DNA from: Methanobacterium sp.
Lineage (GTDB): Archaea; Methanobacteriota; Methanobacteria; Methanobacteriales; Methanobacteriaceae
DNA length: 16,202 nt
Direction of reading: 5' to 3'
Assembly: GCA_015661405.1 (NCBI GenBank)
Contig: JACWMK010000048.1
Span: forward strand, 1-16,202
The translations under genes were made by a program, and so were the position numbers. The stretch's first letter is position 1, and every line of letters begins with the position of its first letter. The notes below the pieces were generated by a model. That model saw only the letters and a list, made by a program, of their open reading frames with translations. It had not been told where the DNA came from and made no database searches. Shown piece after piece: positions 7,294 through 13,675 of the stretch.

Positions 7294-8085
7294 AAATGAG
7301 ACAAAAGATACTCTAGAAGTGTGCCCTTCTAATACCTGAACAACTGTCCAAGTTTCTGAGTTAAAAATGTATACACTCTGATAATCCTTATTAATGCCAA
7401 TAATTTCCCATCAGGAGATTTATTAATACCAATCGATGTAAATCGATTGCCAGGCACTCTTTTTTGTTTAATTTCTTTGTTTAATATATTTTTTACTAAT
7501 ATTCGACCATCGTCTAAAATCAAAAATAATTTTTTTGAATCTTGGGTCCAATTTAGATAAATAGTTTTAAATTGATTATTAAATTTATATTCATTTAGCC
7601 GCACCCAAGTTTTGGTGTCCCAAATTCGTACTATTCCATCCTGTGAATATGACGCCATTATCTTACCATTAGGTGACCAAGAAACATCAATTTTAAGACC
7701 GCGAAACGTTTTTAGCAATCTAAAAGTCTCAATATCCCAAATATAAACTTCATCACCACCAGCAAAGAGATTGTAATTCTCTTCTCCAAATTTGCATGCA
7801 TAAATTTTTCATCTGGCGCCCAATTTACTTTAGTAATTGTTCCGTTATGTCTTAAAGTTCGTAAAAGCTGCTTATTTTTTAATCCCAAATTTTAACTGTA
7901 TTATCTGATGATGCAGAAGCTAACATATCACCTGATGGTGATATAAGCATATGATTTATTTCTTTTTCATGACCATCAAAATTAAAACAATAATTAAAAG
8001 CAGGGTGAGGACTATTATCTTGTTCAACAAAATTATTAATATTTTCAGTTTCTTTTATAATCTCTCCCCCTAACCTGCCCAGACT
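7124..8085 (-). pseudogene. WD40 seven-bladed propeller portion, broken into four frames
   Basis: N-terminal part of the composite gene. Following the frames 8085-7882, 7882-7800, 7799-7392 and 7392-7124 gives seven WD40-type repeats. The blade ends read VKIWD, VYIWD, VRIWD, a degenerate LVKNI, VYIFN, LNIWR and IKVWS, and internal SPSGDMLASAS, SPNGKIMASYS and SPDGKLLA motifs mark the strands. Seven blades make one closed propeller, so nothing large seems to be missing. The reading frame opens after a stop at 8086-8088, but no ATG, GTG or TTG lies near the ribosome-binding-like run. The nearest in-frame codons are ATT and ATA (8061-8056). The propeller would be the recognition or scaffold part. 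Confidence 0.8.
7329..7718 (-). pseudogene. WD40 fragment (blades 3-5)
   Basis: Longest uninterrupted piece of the propeller, about 130 codons from TTG 7718, although the frame is already open from about 7799. It contains a clean blade ending in VRIWD, a degenerate blade, and the start of a fifth (SPDGKLLA). After a missing base near 7392 the last ~20 codons read out of frame and stop at 7329. On its own it would not form a propeller. Confidence 0.65.
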
Positions 8086-8120
8086 CTATAATTTTTGTGT
8101 AATACTATTTTAATTTAAGT

Positions 8121-8132
8121 TTAATATATTAA
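8121..8132 (-). promoter_or_regulatory. Possible TATA box of the broken WD40-GTPase gene
   Basis: TTAATATATTAA, a 12-bp palindrome about 50 bp ahead of the G-rich run that resembles a ribosome binding site. The distance allows a short leader. A+T richness makes this weak. Confidence 0.3.
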
Positions 8133-8410
8133 TACATTACAATTGTTAAAGTCATCAACATAAAGTTTGCTGGCACTAAAATAATTTCTCTATTAATATT
8201 ACCCCTATTAAAATAAGAAATAATATTTTAACTTGCCAAAAGAATAACATATATTAAATGATTATAGGACATATTAAACTCTTACATAATAAATCAATAA
8301 ATTATCAATTTATTTGATCTTTTTGTATAGTTAAAGTATTAACTGATGATTCCTAACAAAAATTAAAATTATTCCATCATGAATGTCAAGAATCAAGATT
8401 AGTATGGATA

Positions 8411-8428
8411 TTTTAATATAAATTAAAA
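8411..8428 (+). promoter_or_regulatory. Likely TATA box of the UPF0282 gene
   Basis: TTTTAATATAAATTAAAA, about 55 bp before the start codon. It allows a short leader that includes the AGGGGTTGAT ribosome binding site at 8459-8468. Confidence 0.45.
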
Positions 8429-8476
8429 TAATGTGATTAACATTTTTATTTAGAGATTAGGGGTTGATTTATATAT

Positions 8477-9358
8477 ATGAATATTACTCCTTTGGCTTTT
8501 GAGAGTTTTGGTGTGCGTTCGATGTGTTCGTTCATTGAGACTGATGTTAAGATTTTGGTGGATCCTGGTACGTCGTTGGGTGCTAAGAGGTTTGGTCTTC
8601 CGCCGTGGAAGACTGAGTTTGATGCTTTGCATGATACGCGTAGAAAGTTACAGGAACATGCTAGAATAGCGGATGTTGTTACGGTTAGTCATTATCATTT
8701 TGATCATTTTACTCCTTTTTCGTTGGGGAGGTTTTTGGATTCTTCGCCTAGGTTTGCTGAGGAAATTTATTGGGATAAGCGTTTGTTTATTAAGAATCCT
8801 GAGTTGAATATTAATAAGAGTCAGATGAAGCGGGCTAAGGATTTTTTAGGGAATGTTAAGGATGTGAATAGGGATATTACTTATTCTGATGGTTTGTCGG
8901 TTGATATTGGTGATACTCGTTTGGAGTTTTCGGATGCTCTTCCTCATGGTCCTGGTGGTAGTAGGTTGGGTTTTTTGGTGGCTTTGACTGTTAAATATAA
9001 AGGTGAGTGTGTGATGCATGCGTCGGATGTGCAGGGTCCGATTTTTGATGGTACTAAGGATTTTATTTTGGATGTGGGTCCGGATTTGTTGATTTTGAGT
9101 GGTCCTCCGATTTATTTGTTAGGTTTTGCTTTGAGTAAGGAGGATATTGATAATGCTAAGCGTAATCTTATTGAGTTAACTCAGGAGATTCCTAAGGTGG
9201 TGGTGGATCATCATCTTTTACGGGATTTGCGTTGTTTTGATTTCCTTGAATCAGTTAGAGAGGAAACAGGTAATGAGGTGTTGGTGGCTTCGGAAATTAT
9301 GGGTTTGGAGCCTAATTTGTTGGAGGCGCATCGTAAGGAGTTTTATCTGGAAAAATAA
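8477..9358 (+). CDS. UPF0282 family metallo-beta-lactamase-fold hydrolase
   Basis: A 293-residue protein of the conserved archaeal UPF0282 family, a branch of the metallo-beta-lactamase superfamily. The N-terminal strand pattern ESFGVRSMCSFIET and LVDPGTSLG (28-35) leads to the metal site SHYHFDH (H72, H74, D76, H77). Further likely ligands are H157 (LPHGPGG), D184 (HASDVQG) and H245 or H246 (VVDHHLL). A two-zinc or two-iron hydrolase is therefore expected; the substrate is unknown for the family. Length and start agree with relatives, with an AGGGGTTGAT ribosome binding site before ATG 8477. It appears to be a single-gene unit, with its own promoter and long T-runs directly after the stop. 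The coding strand is strongly G+T biased. Confidence 0.85.
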   Translation: MNITPLAFESFGVRSMCSFIETDVKILVDPGTSLGAKRFGLPPWKTEFDALHDTRRKLQEHARIADVVTVSHYHFDHFTPFSLGRFLDSSPRFAEEIYWDKRLFIKNPELNINKSQMKRAKDFLGNVKDVNRDITYSDGLSVDIGDTRLEFSDALPHGPGGSRLGFLVALTVKYKGECVMHASDVQGPIFDGTKDFILDVGPDLLILSGPPIYLLGFALSKEDIDNAKRNLIELTQEIPKVVVDHHLLRDLRCFDFLESVREETGNEVLVASEIMGLEPNLLEAHRKEFYLEK

Positions 9359-9385
9359 TTTTTTTTTTAATTCTTATTTTTTTTT
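9359..9385 (+). terminator. Poly-T terminator after the UPF0282 gene
   Basis: A T10 run starts right after the stop codon and a T9 run follows at 9377-9385. This is typical archaeal oligo-T termination. Confidence 0.6.
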
Positions 9386-9599
9386 AACCTCTAAAATTTC
9401 TCTATTTGATTTATAAAGTTTTATATTGAAGGTTTTTCTTTTTTTTAATGAATATTTTTTAAAATTTTAATTTATAATAATTGTTTATTTTTCTTTAAAA
9501 AAACTGTTGAAATCTCTTCATATCATCAAAATTAACATATTTTTCATATATTGTTGAAAAAATAATGGTTTGGATAAATTCTGATTCTTAATTGGTTTG

Positions 9600-9615
9600 A
9601 ACAGTTTCTTCTGTT
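9600..9615. repeat. Short inverted repeat AACAG/CTGTT
   Basis: Five-base arms around TTTCTT, six bases ahead of the larger inverted repeat. On its own it could be chance. Confidence 0.3.
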
Positions 9616-9621
9616 AATATG

Positions 9622-9648
9622 ATTCATGATCATCTCATTATCATGAAT
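9622..9648. promoter_or_regulatory. Perfect 9-bp inverted repeat upstream of the symporter operon
   Basis: ATTCATGAT and ATCATGAAT flank the 9-base spacer CATCTCATT. The centre lies about 75 bp before the TATA box. Arms of this length, an 18-bp centre-to-centre distance, and arms that are themselves nearly palindromic (TCATGA core) suggest a regulator site. A hairpin is less likely because transcription should start further on. Confidence 0.45.
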
Positions 9649-9707
9649 TTAACTTAGTTTTAGCTATCCATTATTAATAATATTAATTATCTTAGGAAAA
9701 AATATCG

Positions 9708-9720
9708 TTTAATATAAATA
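9708..9720 (+). promoter_or_regulatory. TATA box of the symporter operon
   Basis: TTTAATATAAATA, with transcription expected from about 9740, shortly before the AAGGTGAT ribosome binding site at 9756-9763. Confidence 0.5.
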
Positions 9721-9767
9721 ATAATGTTATTAATAAATTTTTTTAGGTTAATTAGAAGGTGATAAAA

Positions 9768-9974
9768 GTGGTTTTAGGAATTGATGATCCCTGGGTTTGG
9801 GGAGCTTACATTGGATGTATTTTAGCCATGCTTTTATGTGTAGTTTATGGTATTATAAACTGGAATAAAGGCGGAGAAGATGAAGAAGGAGAAATTAAGG
9901 AAGAAATGGAATGGCATAAAAAAGAGAAAGATATGGAAAATAAAGATTTAGGGATATGGGATGAAGAAGGATAG
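9768..9974 (+). CDS. Symporter small accessory protein
   Basis: A 68-residue protein that pairs with the sodium:solute symporter just downstream. From GTG 9768 it begins with a short GIDDPWVW motif, then one membrane helix (about residues 11-30, GAYIGCILAMLLCVVYGIINW), then a strongly charged Glu/Lys cytoplasmic tail. This layout is that of the small accessory subunits encoded next to SSS-type transporters in archaea and some bacteria. I choose GTG 9768 because AAGGTGAT (9756-9763) lies at the right distance before it. The alternative GTG at 9759 is inside that site. The stop codon is nine bases before the symporter start and overlaps its ribosome binding site, so translation is probably coupled. 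Confidence 0.8.
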   Translation: MVLGIDDPWVWGAYIGCILAMLLCVVYGIINWNKGGEDEEGEIKEEMEWHKKEKDMENKDLGIWDEEG

Positions 9975-9983
9975 GTGATTTAA

Positions 9984-11588
9984 ATGGCTAATAATTTACT
10001 TGATCTAAGTATTATAGTTTTAATATACTTGGCATTGATTATTTACGTGGGTTACGTGGCTTGGCGGCGTACTAAGACCGCGGATGATTATATGGTGGCT
10101 GGAAGGTCTACTCACCCTTTTATAATGGCTTTAAGTTATGGTGCTACGTTCATCAGTACAGCGGCCATCGTTGGTTTTGGTGGTGTAGCTGGTGTATATG
10201 GATTAGGATTATTATGGCTTCCTTTTATGAACATTATTGTAGGAATTTTCATTGCATTTGTATTCTTTGGGAAACGCACTCGTAAAATTGGACATAATTT
10301 AAAAGCATTGACTTTTCCCGAGTTTTTATCACGGCGATTTAATAGTAGATTCATTCAATACTTCAGTGGAGCGGTAATATTTTTAGGAATGCCATTGTAT
10401 GCATCAGTTGTTTTAATAGGTATGGCTGATTTCGTCCATACAACCCTTAGTATTAATTATAATATAGCTTTAGTTGCTTTAGCTATTATCGTGTCAATTT
10501 ATGTTGTTTTTGGTGGTATTAGAGGTGTAATGTATACTGATGCATTACAGGGATCTATAATGTTCATTGGTATGTTAATTCTATTTGGGGCAATATATTG
10601 GATTACCGGTGGATTTGTGGCCGGTAACCAAGCTTTAACTAATTTGATTCATGTTGCGCCGGCTCAAGCCACTGCAGTTGCAGCAGCAACAGGATTCACG
10701 GGATGGACGTCAATGCCCAGTTTTGGAAGTCCTTTCTGGTGGACTTTAGTCAGTACCCTTATACTGGGAGTGGGTATAGGAGTTCTTTCTCAACCACAAT
10801 TAGCTGTAAGGTTCATGACGGTAAAATCTAACCGTGAACTAAATCGGGCAGTTTTAATTGGTGGAATATTCATATTTGTAATTACGGTGTCAGCTTATGT
10901 TGTCGGGGCACTTTCCAATGTTTATTTCTTCAATACAATGGGTAAATTAGCTATACAGGTTGTTAATGGTAATGCGGATAATATTATGCCTGCATTTATC
11001 GCAGCTGCCTTGCCTTTATGGTTTGCTTATATTTTTATGATTACTCTGCTGTCCGCTGCTATGTCAACTCTTTCTGCTCAGTTCCATTTACAAGGAACTG
11101 CTTTAGGACATGATATATTTGAAACAGTTTTTGGGAAGAAAGTCAGATCATCAGTTTTGATAGCTCGAATAGGAATAATAATAGGGGTTATAATAGCAGT
11201 TATATTAGGATTTATATTACCTCCTAACATTATAGCTGTGGGAACTGCTATATGGTATAGTATAGCTGCTGCTGCATTCTTATCGATGTATGCTTTCGCT
11301 TGTTTCTGGAAACGCTCTACCAAAGCCGGGGTAATCACTGGATTAGTGGTTGGAACATTAGCCAGTATTTTCTGGCTTGTCTTTGAATTCGGTGAATCAG
11401 CAGGAGCTTTAGGCATTTGTAAATTTATAACTGGTAAAACAGTATTAGTTGCAACTGCACCATGGCCCACTGTAGATTCTATAGTAATAGCCTTACCAAT
11501 AGCTTTTATACTTACAGTAGTGGTGAGTCTTCTAACTAAACCACCGAGCAAAGAACATCTCGATAAATGTTTTAGTGGAGTAAAATAG
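9984..11588 (+). CDS. Sodium:solute symporter (SSS family)
   Basis: A 534-residue inner-membrane transporter of the SSS family, which moves a solute inward with sodium. About 13 membrane helices are visible. Family landmarks are DDYMVAGRS (34-42), the discontinuous first core helix SYGATFISTAAIVGFGG (51-67), GGIRGVMYTDALQG (177-190), QPQLAVRFM (270-278), and SAAMSTLSAQ (357-366), which corresponds to the sodium-binding Ser/Thr pair in PutP-like and SGLT-like proteins. The substrate cannot be fixed from sequence; organic acids, amino acids and sugars all occur in the family. It is the second gene after the small accessory subunit, with AGGTGAT (9969-9975) before ATG 9984. A hairpin and T8 run follow the stop, so the operon has two genes. 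The inverted repeats at 9600-9648 may control it. Confidence 0.88.
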   Translation: MANNLLDLSIIVLIYLALIIYVGYVAWRRTKTADDYMVAGRSTHPFIMALSYGATFISTAAIVGFGGVAGVYGLGLLWLPFMNIIVGIFIAFVFFGKRTRKIGHNLKALTFPEFLSRRFNSRFIQYFSGAVIFLGMPLYASVVLIGMADFVHTTLSINYNIALVALAIIVSIYVVFGGIRGVMYTDALQGSIMFIGMLILFGAIYWITGGFVAGNQALTNLIHVAPAQATAVAAATGFTGWTSMPSFGSPFWWTLVSTLILGVGIGVLSQPQLAVRFMTVKSNRELNRAVLIGGIFIFVITVSAYVVGALSNVYFFNTMGKLAIQVVNGNADNIMPAFIAAALPLWFAYIFMITLLSAAMSTLSAQFHLQGTALGHDIFETVFGKKVRSSVLIARIGIIIGVIIAVILGFILPPNIIAVGTAIWYSIAAAAFLSMYAFACFWKRSTKAGVITGLVVGTLASIFWLVFEFGESAGALGICKFITGKTVLVATAPWPTVDSIVIALPIAFILTVVVSLLTKPPSKEHLDKCFSGVK

Positions 11589-11612
11589 AATAATAAATTC
11601 TATATTTTTTTT
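11586..11612 (+). terminator. Hairpin plus T8 after the symporter gene
   Basis: TAGAAT (which includes the stop codon TAG) and ATTCTA enclose AATAA, followed by a T8 run at 11605-11612 and another T7 run at 11619-11625. Confidence 0.55.
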
Positions 11613-11908
11613 ACTCCTTTTTTTGGGAGATTAGAATATTCTTTTTTTATAAAGGTTGGGAAAATTTTTTATCCACCTACAATATACTATATTACTAATA
11701 TTAAAAGTGATTAAATATGAGTGAAAAATTTTTTTTGATGATTATTTTATTTTAATTCTATGAAATTCACTTTTAAATGAATAAGGGAAAAAAATACATA
11801 TGTAATATTTGATTATTTTTTTGGGATATTCCTTAAATGGGAAAATTAGATGAATAGTTAGAATAAAATTTACATTCACCAGTGGGAATCATTAAAATTT
11901 AAAAACTA
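11613..11908. other. Intergenic region before the CBS-ParB gene
   Basis: About 300 bp of A+T-rich DNA. It contains a 10-bp inverted repeat with a wide 56-bp loop: TTAAAAGTGA at 11701-11710 and TCACTTTTAA at 11767-11776. Inside the loop, a 12-codon frame opens at ATG 11717 and closes at once; it is too short to call. Confidence 0.45.
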
Positions 11909-11920
11909 CCGAAATTATAG
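11909..11920 (+). promoter_or_regulatory. BRE and TATA box of the CBS-ParB gene
   Basis: CCGAAATTATAG combines a BRE-like CGAAA with TTATA. Transcription would begin near 11945, giving a leader of about 30 bases with GGAGAT (11959-11964) nine bases before ATG 11974. Confidence 0.45.
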
Positions 11921-11973
11921 TTTAATTAACTTAAAAAAAAACTGGTTTTAATATGTATGGAGATTTTTATTAG

Positions 11974-12738
11974 ATGAGTAGTACAGCTCTTGTGAAAGAT
12001 TATATGACTAAAAATGTTATTAGTGTAGATTATGATACGCCCTATGAGGAAGTTATAAGATTAATGAGAGGTAGTGGTCATGATGGATTCCCTGTTAAAG
12101 CTAATGGGGAAGTCGTGGGAATGGTGACGGCTTTTGATTTACTCATAAAAAGTTGGACTATTAATGTTGAGGATATAATGTCTACGGATATAGTGGTGGC
12201 GGATCAGGATATGAATATTAATGATGCTGCTCGGGTGATGTTTAGAATGGGTTTATCCCGATTGCCTGTAATAAATAAAGAATGTAAATTAATTGGAATA
12301 ATAACTAACACGGATGTCGTAAGGTCAAATATCGAAAGATCTACTCCTAAAAAAGTTAGGTACTTCCAGGAAACTTTTGAACAATTATATTGCATTAAAA
12401 CTACTTTAAAAAGAATGAAAGTTCCCATAAGGGAACTTCGACCTACTCACAATAATATATACGCTGATGAACTTCAAGGTAGGACTTATGAGCTTAAAAA
12501 TGGTTTAGCAGAGCCAATTATAGTGATTAACGTGGTGGGTAGATTCATATTAGTTAATGGTCATCATAGAACCATGGCTGCTCTTAAATTAGGTTATGAT
12601 CAAATAAATTCGTATGTAATTACTTTAGATGAAGACATTGAATTAGGTTTAGAGAAAACCGCTGATAAAAACGGCATACATCATTTCCGGGATATGAAAA
12701 TCATTGACGATGCAACATCTCCTAACTGCCAATTCTAA
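11974..12738 (+). CDS. Two CBS domains fused to a ParB/sulfiredoxin-like domain
   Basis: A 254-residue soluble protein. Residues 5-60 and 65-120 form a tandem CBS pair (DYMTKNVISV, GVVGM-like turn, then DIMSTDIVV and KLIGIITNTDVV), which normally binds adenine nucleotides and acts as an energy sensor. Residues about 148-220 form a ParB/Srx-type domain: VPIRELRPT, then PIIVI, and the signature NGHHRTMAALKLG (195-207). There is no helix-turn-helix, so this is not a chromosome-partition ParB. Similar stand-alone ParB-like domains include free-serine kinases and nucleotide-binding or nuclease-like proteins. A nucleotide-regulated enzyme, possibly a kinase, fits best but is inference. The gene has its own promoter and a hairpin after the stop. 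The C-terminal 35 residues are acidic and His-containing with no clear assignment. Confidence 0.8.
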   Translation: MSSTALVKDYMTKNVISVDYDTPYEEVIRLMRGSGHDGFPVKANGEVVGMVTAFDLLIKSWTINVEDIMSTDIVVADQDMNINDAARVMFRMGLSRLPVINKECKLIGIITNTDVVRSNIERSTPKKVRYFQETFEQLYCIKTTLKRMKVPIRELRPTHNNIYADELQGRTYELKNGLAEPIIVINVVGRFILVNGHHRTMAALKLGYDQINSYVITLDEDIELGLEKTADKNGIHHFRDMKIIDDATSPNCQF

Positions 12739-12767
12739 AAAAACATTTTACATTAAAAATATCCTCT

Positions 12768-12789
12768 ATTAAAAATAGAAATTTTTAAT
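12768..12789. terminator. Hairpin terminator between convergent genes
   Basis: Perfect 9-bp arms ATTAAAAAT and ATTTTTAAT around the tetraloop AGAA. Symmetric T/A runs let it serve both directions. It ends inside the last codons of the minus-strand DUF447 gene, so it overlaps that gene's stop codon. Confidence 0.55.
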
Positions 12790-13405
12790 CGTTTTTATTG
12801 AATTCTTGTAGTATTGTTTTCATGGCATCTTTATGGTTAGAGGCGCCTACTTTGTTTATTATTCTATTTATTTCTTTGATTCTAAGTTTGTAGAGTTTTT
12901 CAGTGTCTCCAGTTACCATGTTTATTCGTGTGAGGTATACTAATGCTTCTATTATTCCGTAGATGGCTCGGTTTAGTGGTGTTACGCAGTCCTGGTTTTT
13001 AATGATTTCTTCAACGTGAGCATTTACAATCGTAGTTTTACTAACTCCGAATTGGTCTTTCCGTTGGACTTCTCGGCGTTTTGTGATTTGTGCTTTGAAG
13101 TATGCTTCGGAGTTTTTAAGAGCATAATTATCCCTATATTCTACAAAACTTTCTATAGGTGGATTTCCTATGGTTGATTGAACGAATAATATTGGATCGT
13201 TTAGTATATTTACAATGAAAGTGTCGTTATTTTTGATGTTTTTAACAGTATGTGATCCTTGGTGGAGGTAGATTATGATTTCATCCAATCCTTTGCATGT
13301 GACGCCTATGGGTGCTGCATTGGGTGTGTTGTCAGGGTTTAGTGTGGTTATGATTGTTTCGTAGAGTAATCCTGGTTCCATGCCAATGGATTTCAGATTT
13401 AACAT
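12785..13405 (-). CDS. DUF447 family FMN-binding split-barrel protein
   Basis: A 206-residue protein of the DUF447 family, found widely in methanogens. The start has the family pattern YETIITTLNPDNTPNAAPIG (15-34) and then VTCKG, and a strand pattern with NIKNNDTFIVNI (55-66) resembles the flavin-reductase-like split barrel. The C-terminal half is helical and basic. Family members are thought to bind FMN or a related flavin; no reaction is established. ATG 13405 follows a weak GGA-type ribosome binding site. It lies 29 bp after the stop of a 51-residue membrane protein gene on the same strand, so the two are probably one transcript. It converges on the CBS-ParB gene across a shared hairpin. 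Confidence 0.82.
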   Translation of the reverse strand: MLNLKSIGMEPGLLYETIITTLNPDNTPNAAPIGVTCKGLDEIIIYLHQGSHTVKNIKNNDTFIVNILNDPILFVQSTIGNPPIESFVEYRDNYALKNSEAYFKAQITKRREVQRKDQFGVSKTTIVNAHVEEIIKNQDCVTPLNRAIYGIIEALVYLTRINMVTGDTEKLYKLRIKEINRIINKVGASNHKDAMKTILQEFNKND

Positions 13406-13434
13406 AGTTATTCCTAAAAAAAATTAGTTTTATT

Positions 13435-13590
13435 TTAGTATCTGTTTTCGGAGTATCCTTTTAAAAATAAATATATGAGGTAAGCTAGTATAATTATAAT
13501 TATTACTGGTAGTAGCCATATGATTAAGTAGAATACAATTATTGCGAGTATAATTGCTATTATTATAAATAAAATGTCTCTTAGCACCAT
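13435..13590 (-). CDS. Small two-helix membrane protein
   Basis: A 51-residue protein that begins MVLRDILF. It has two hydrophobic stretches separated by a single proline (about residues 7-27 and 29-45) and ends in a polar LKGYSENRY tail. The frame is clean and the hydrophobic pattern unbroken, which is unlikely for a chance frame. A longer frame over the same bases in another register (13430-13630) reads as an unstructured Asn/Tyr-rich string and is rejected. No ribosome binding site is visible, but a TATA-like TTTAAGTATAAA lies about 22 bases upstream, so the mRNA may be leaderless. It precedes DUF447 by 29 bp. Function unknown; a role linked to DUF447 is a guess from position. Confidence 0.65.
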   Translation of the reverse strand: MVLRDILFIIIAIILAIIVFYLIIWLLPVIIIIILAYLIYLFLKGYSENRY

Positions 13591-13675
13591 ATATGATATT
13601 ATAAGTTTTTATACTTAAATAAATATTCACTTATGGATAAGTTTTAAAAATAAAAAAATAGACATTAGTATAATT
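13591..13675. promoter_or_regulatory. Divergent promoter region, both mRNAs probably leaderless
   Basis: Only 85 bp separate two divergent start codons. On the plus strand TTTTAAAAATA (13642-13652) is centred about 29 bases before ATG 13676. On the minus strand TTTAAGTATAAA (about 13608-13619) lies about 22 bases before ATG 13590. Neither start has a good ribosome binding site. Confidence 0.45.

Larger units (their letters stand above)
4484..8085 (-). pseudogene. Frameshifted WD40 - Roc-like GTPase - COR - zinc ribbon - phosphoesterase gene
   Basis: Read from 8085 down to 4484, this is one gene of ~1,200 codons interrupted by six frameshifts. The protein resumes in another frame at each break: near 7881, 7800, 7392, 7123, 5937 and 4942. 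The first five are each repaired by restoring one missing base; the last by adding two bases or removing one. The order is a seven-bladed WD40 propeller, an AK-VLVGYSGVGKSG GTPase entry, a COR-like region, a CxxC...CxxC zinc ribbon, and a calcineurin-like metallophosphoesterase. All motifs of the GTPase and phosphoesterase survive, so inactivation must be recent or the breaks are sequence errors. No standard start codon follows the G-rich ribosome-binding-like run at 8063-8072. Related multidomain GTPases with propellers and effector domains are thought to serve in biological conflict or signalling; that role is inference here. Confidence 0.85.
8086..8476. other. Intergenic region between divergent genes
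   Basis: Roughly 390 bp of A+T-rich DNA that should hold promoters for the minus-strand composite gene and the plus-strand UPF0282 gene. An imperfect hairpin with arms of 10-11 bases (ATCAATAAAT against ATTTATTTGAT) sits at about 8293-8318. No gene or RNA is apparent. Confidence 0.5.
9386..9707. other. Upstream region of the symporter operon
   Basis: About 320 bp without a gene. The first half is T-rich and featureless. The second half carries two inverted repeats in tandem (9600-9615 and 9622-9648), then A+T-rich DNA leading to the TATA box. Confidence 0.5.

Noticed and set aside
4484..8085. Programmed frameshifting in the composite gene
   Set aside because: Six shifts at unrelated sites, with no shared slippery sequence, cannot be explained by programmed recoding; decay or sequence error is simpler.
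8450..8632. A 60-codon minus-strand frame over the start of the UPF0282 gene
   Set aside because: Arg/Thr-rich antisense image of the G+T-biased coding strand.
11078..11551. A 157-codon minus-strand frame inside the symporter gene (and a smaller one at 10136-10354)
   Set aside because: Antisense to a clear membrane transporter; composition follows from the opposite strand's codon use.
11701..11776. 10-bp inverted repeat with 56-bp loop as a mobile element end or attachment site
   Set aside because: No transposase, target duplication or integrase is visible, and the arms are A+T-rich enough to arise by chance.
12204..12428. A 74-codon minus-strand frame inside the CBS-ParB gene
   Set aside because: Antisense to a well-supported gene, without start signals.
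13430..13630. A 66-codon minus-strand frame rich in Asn, Tyr and Ile
   Set aside because: It overlaps the two-helix membrane protein at 13435-13590 in another register. That frame has ordered hydrophobic segments and better promoter spacing.
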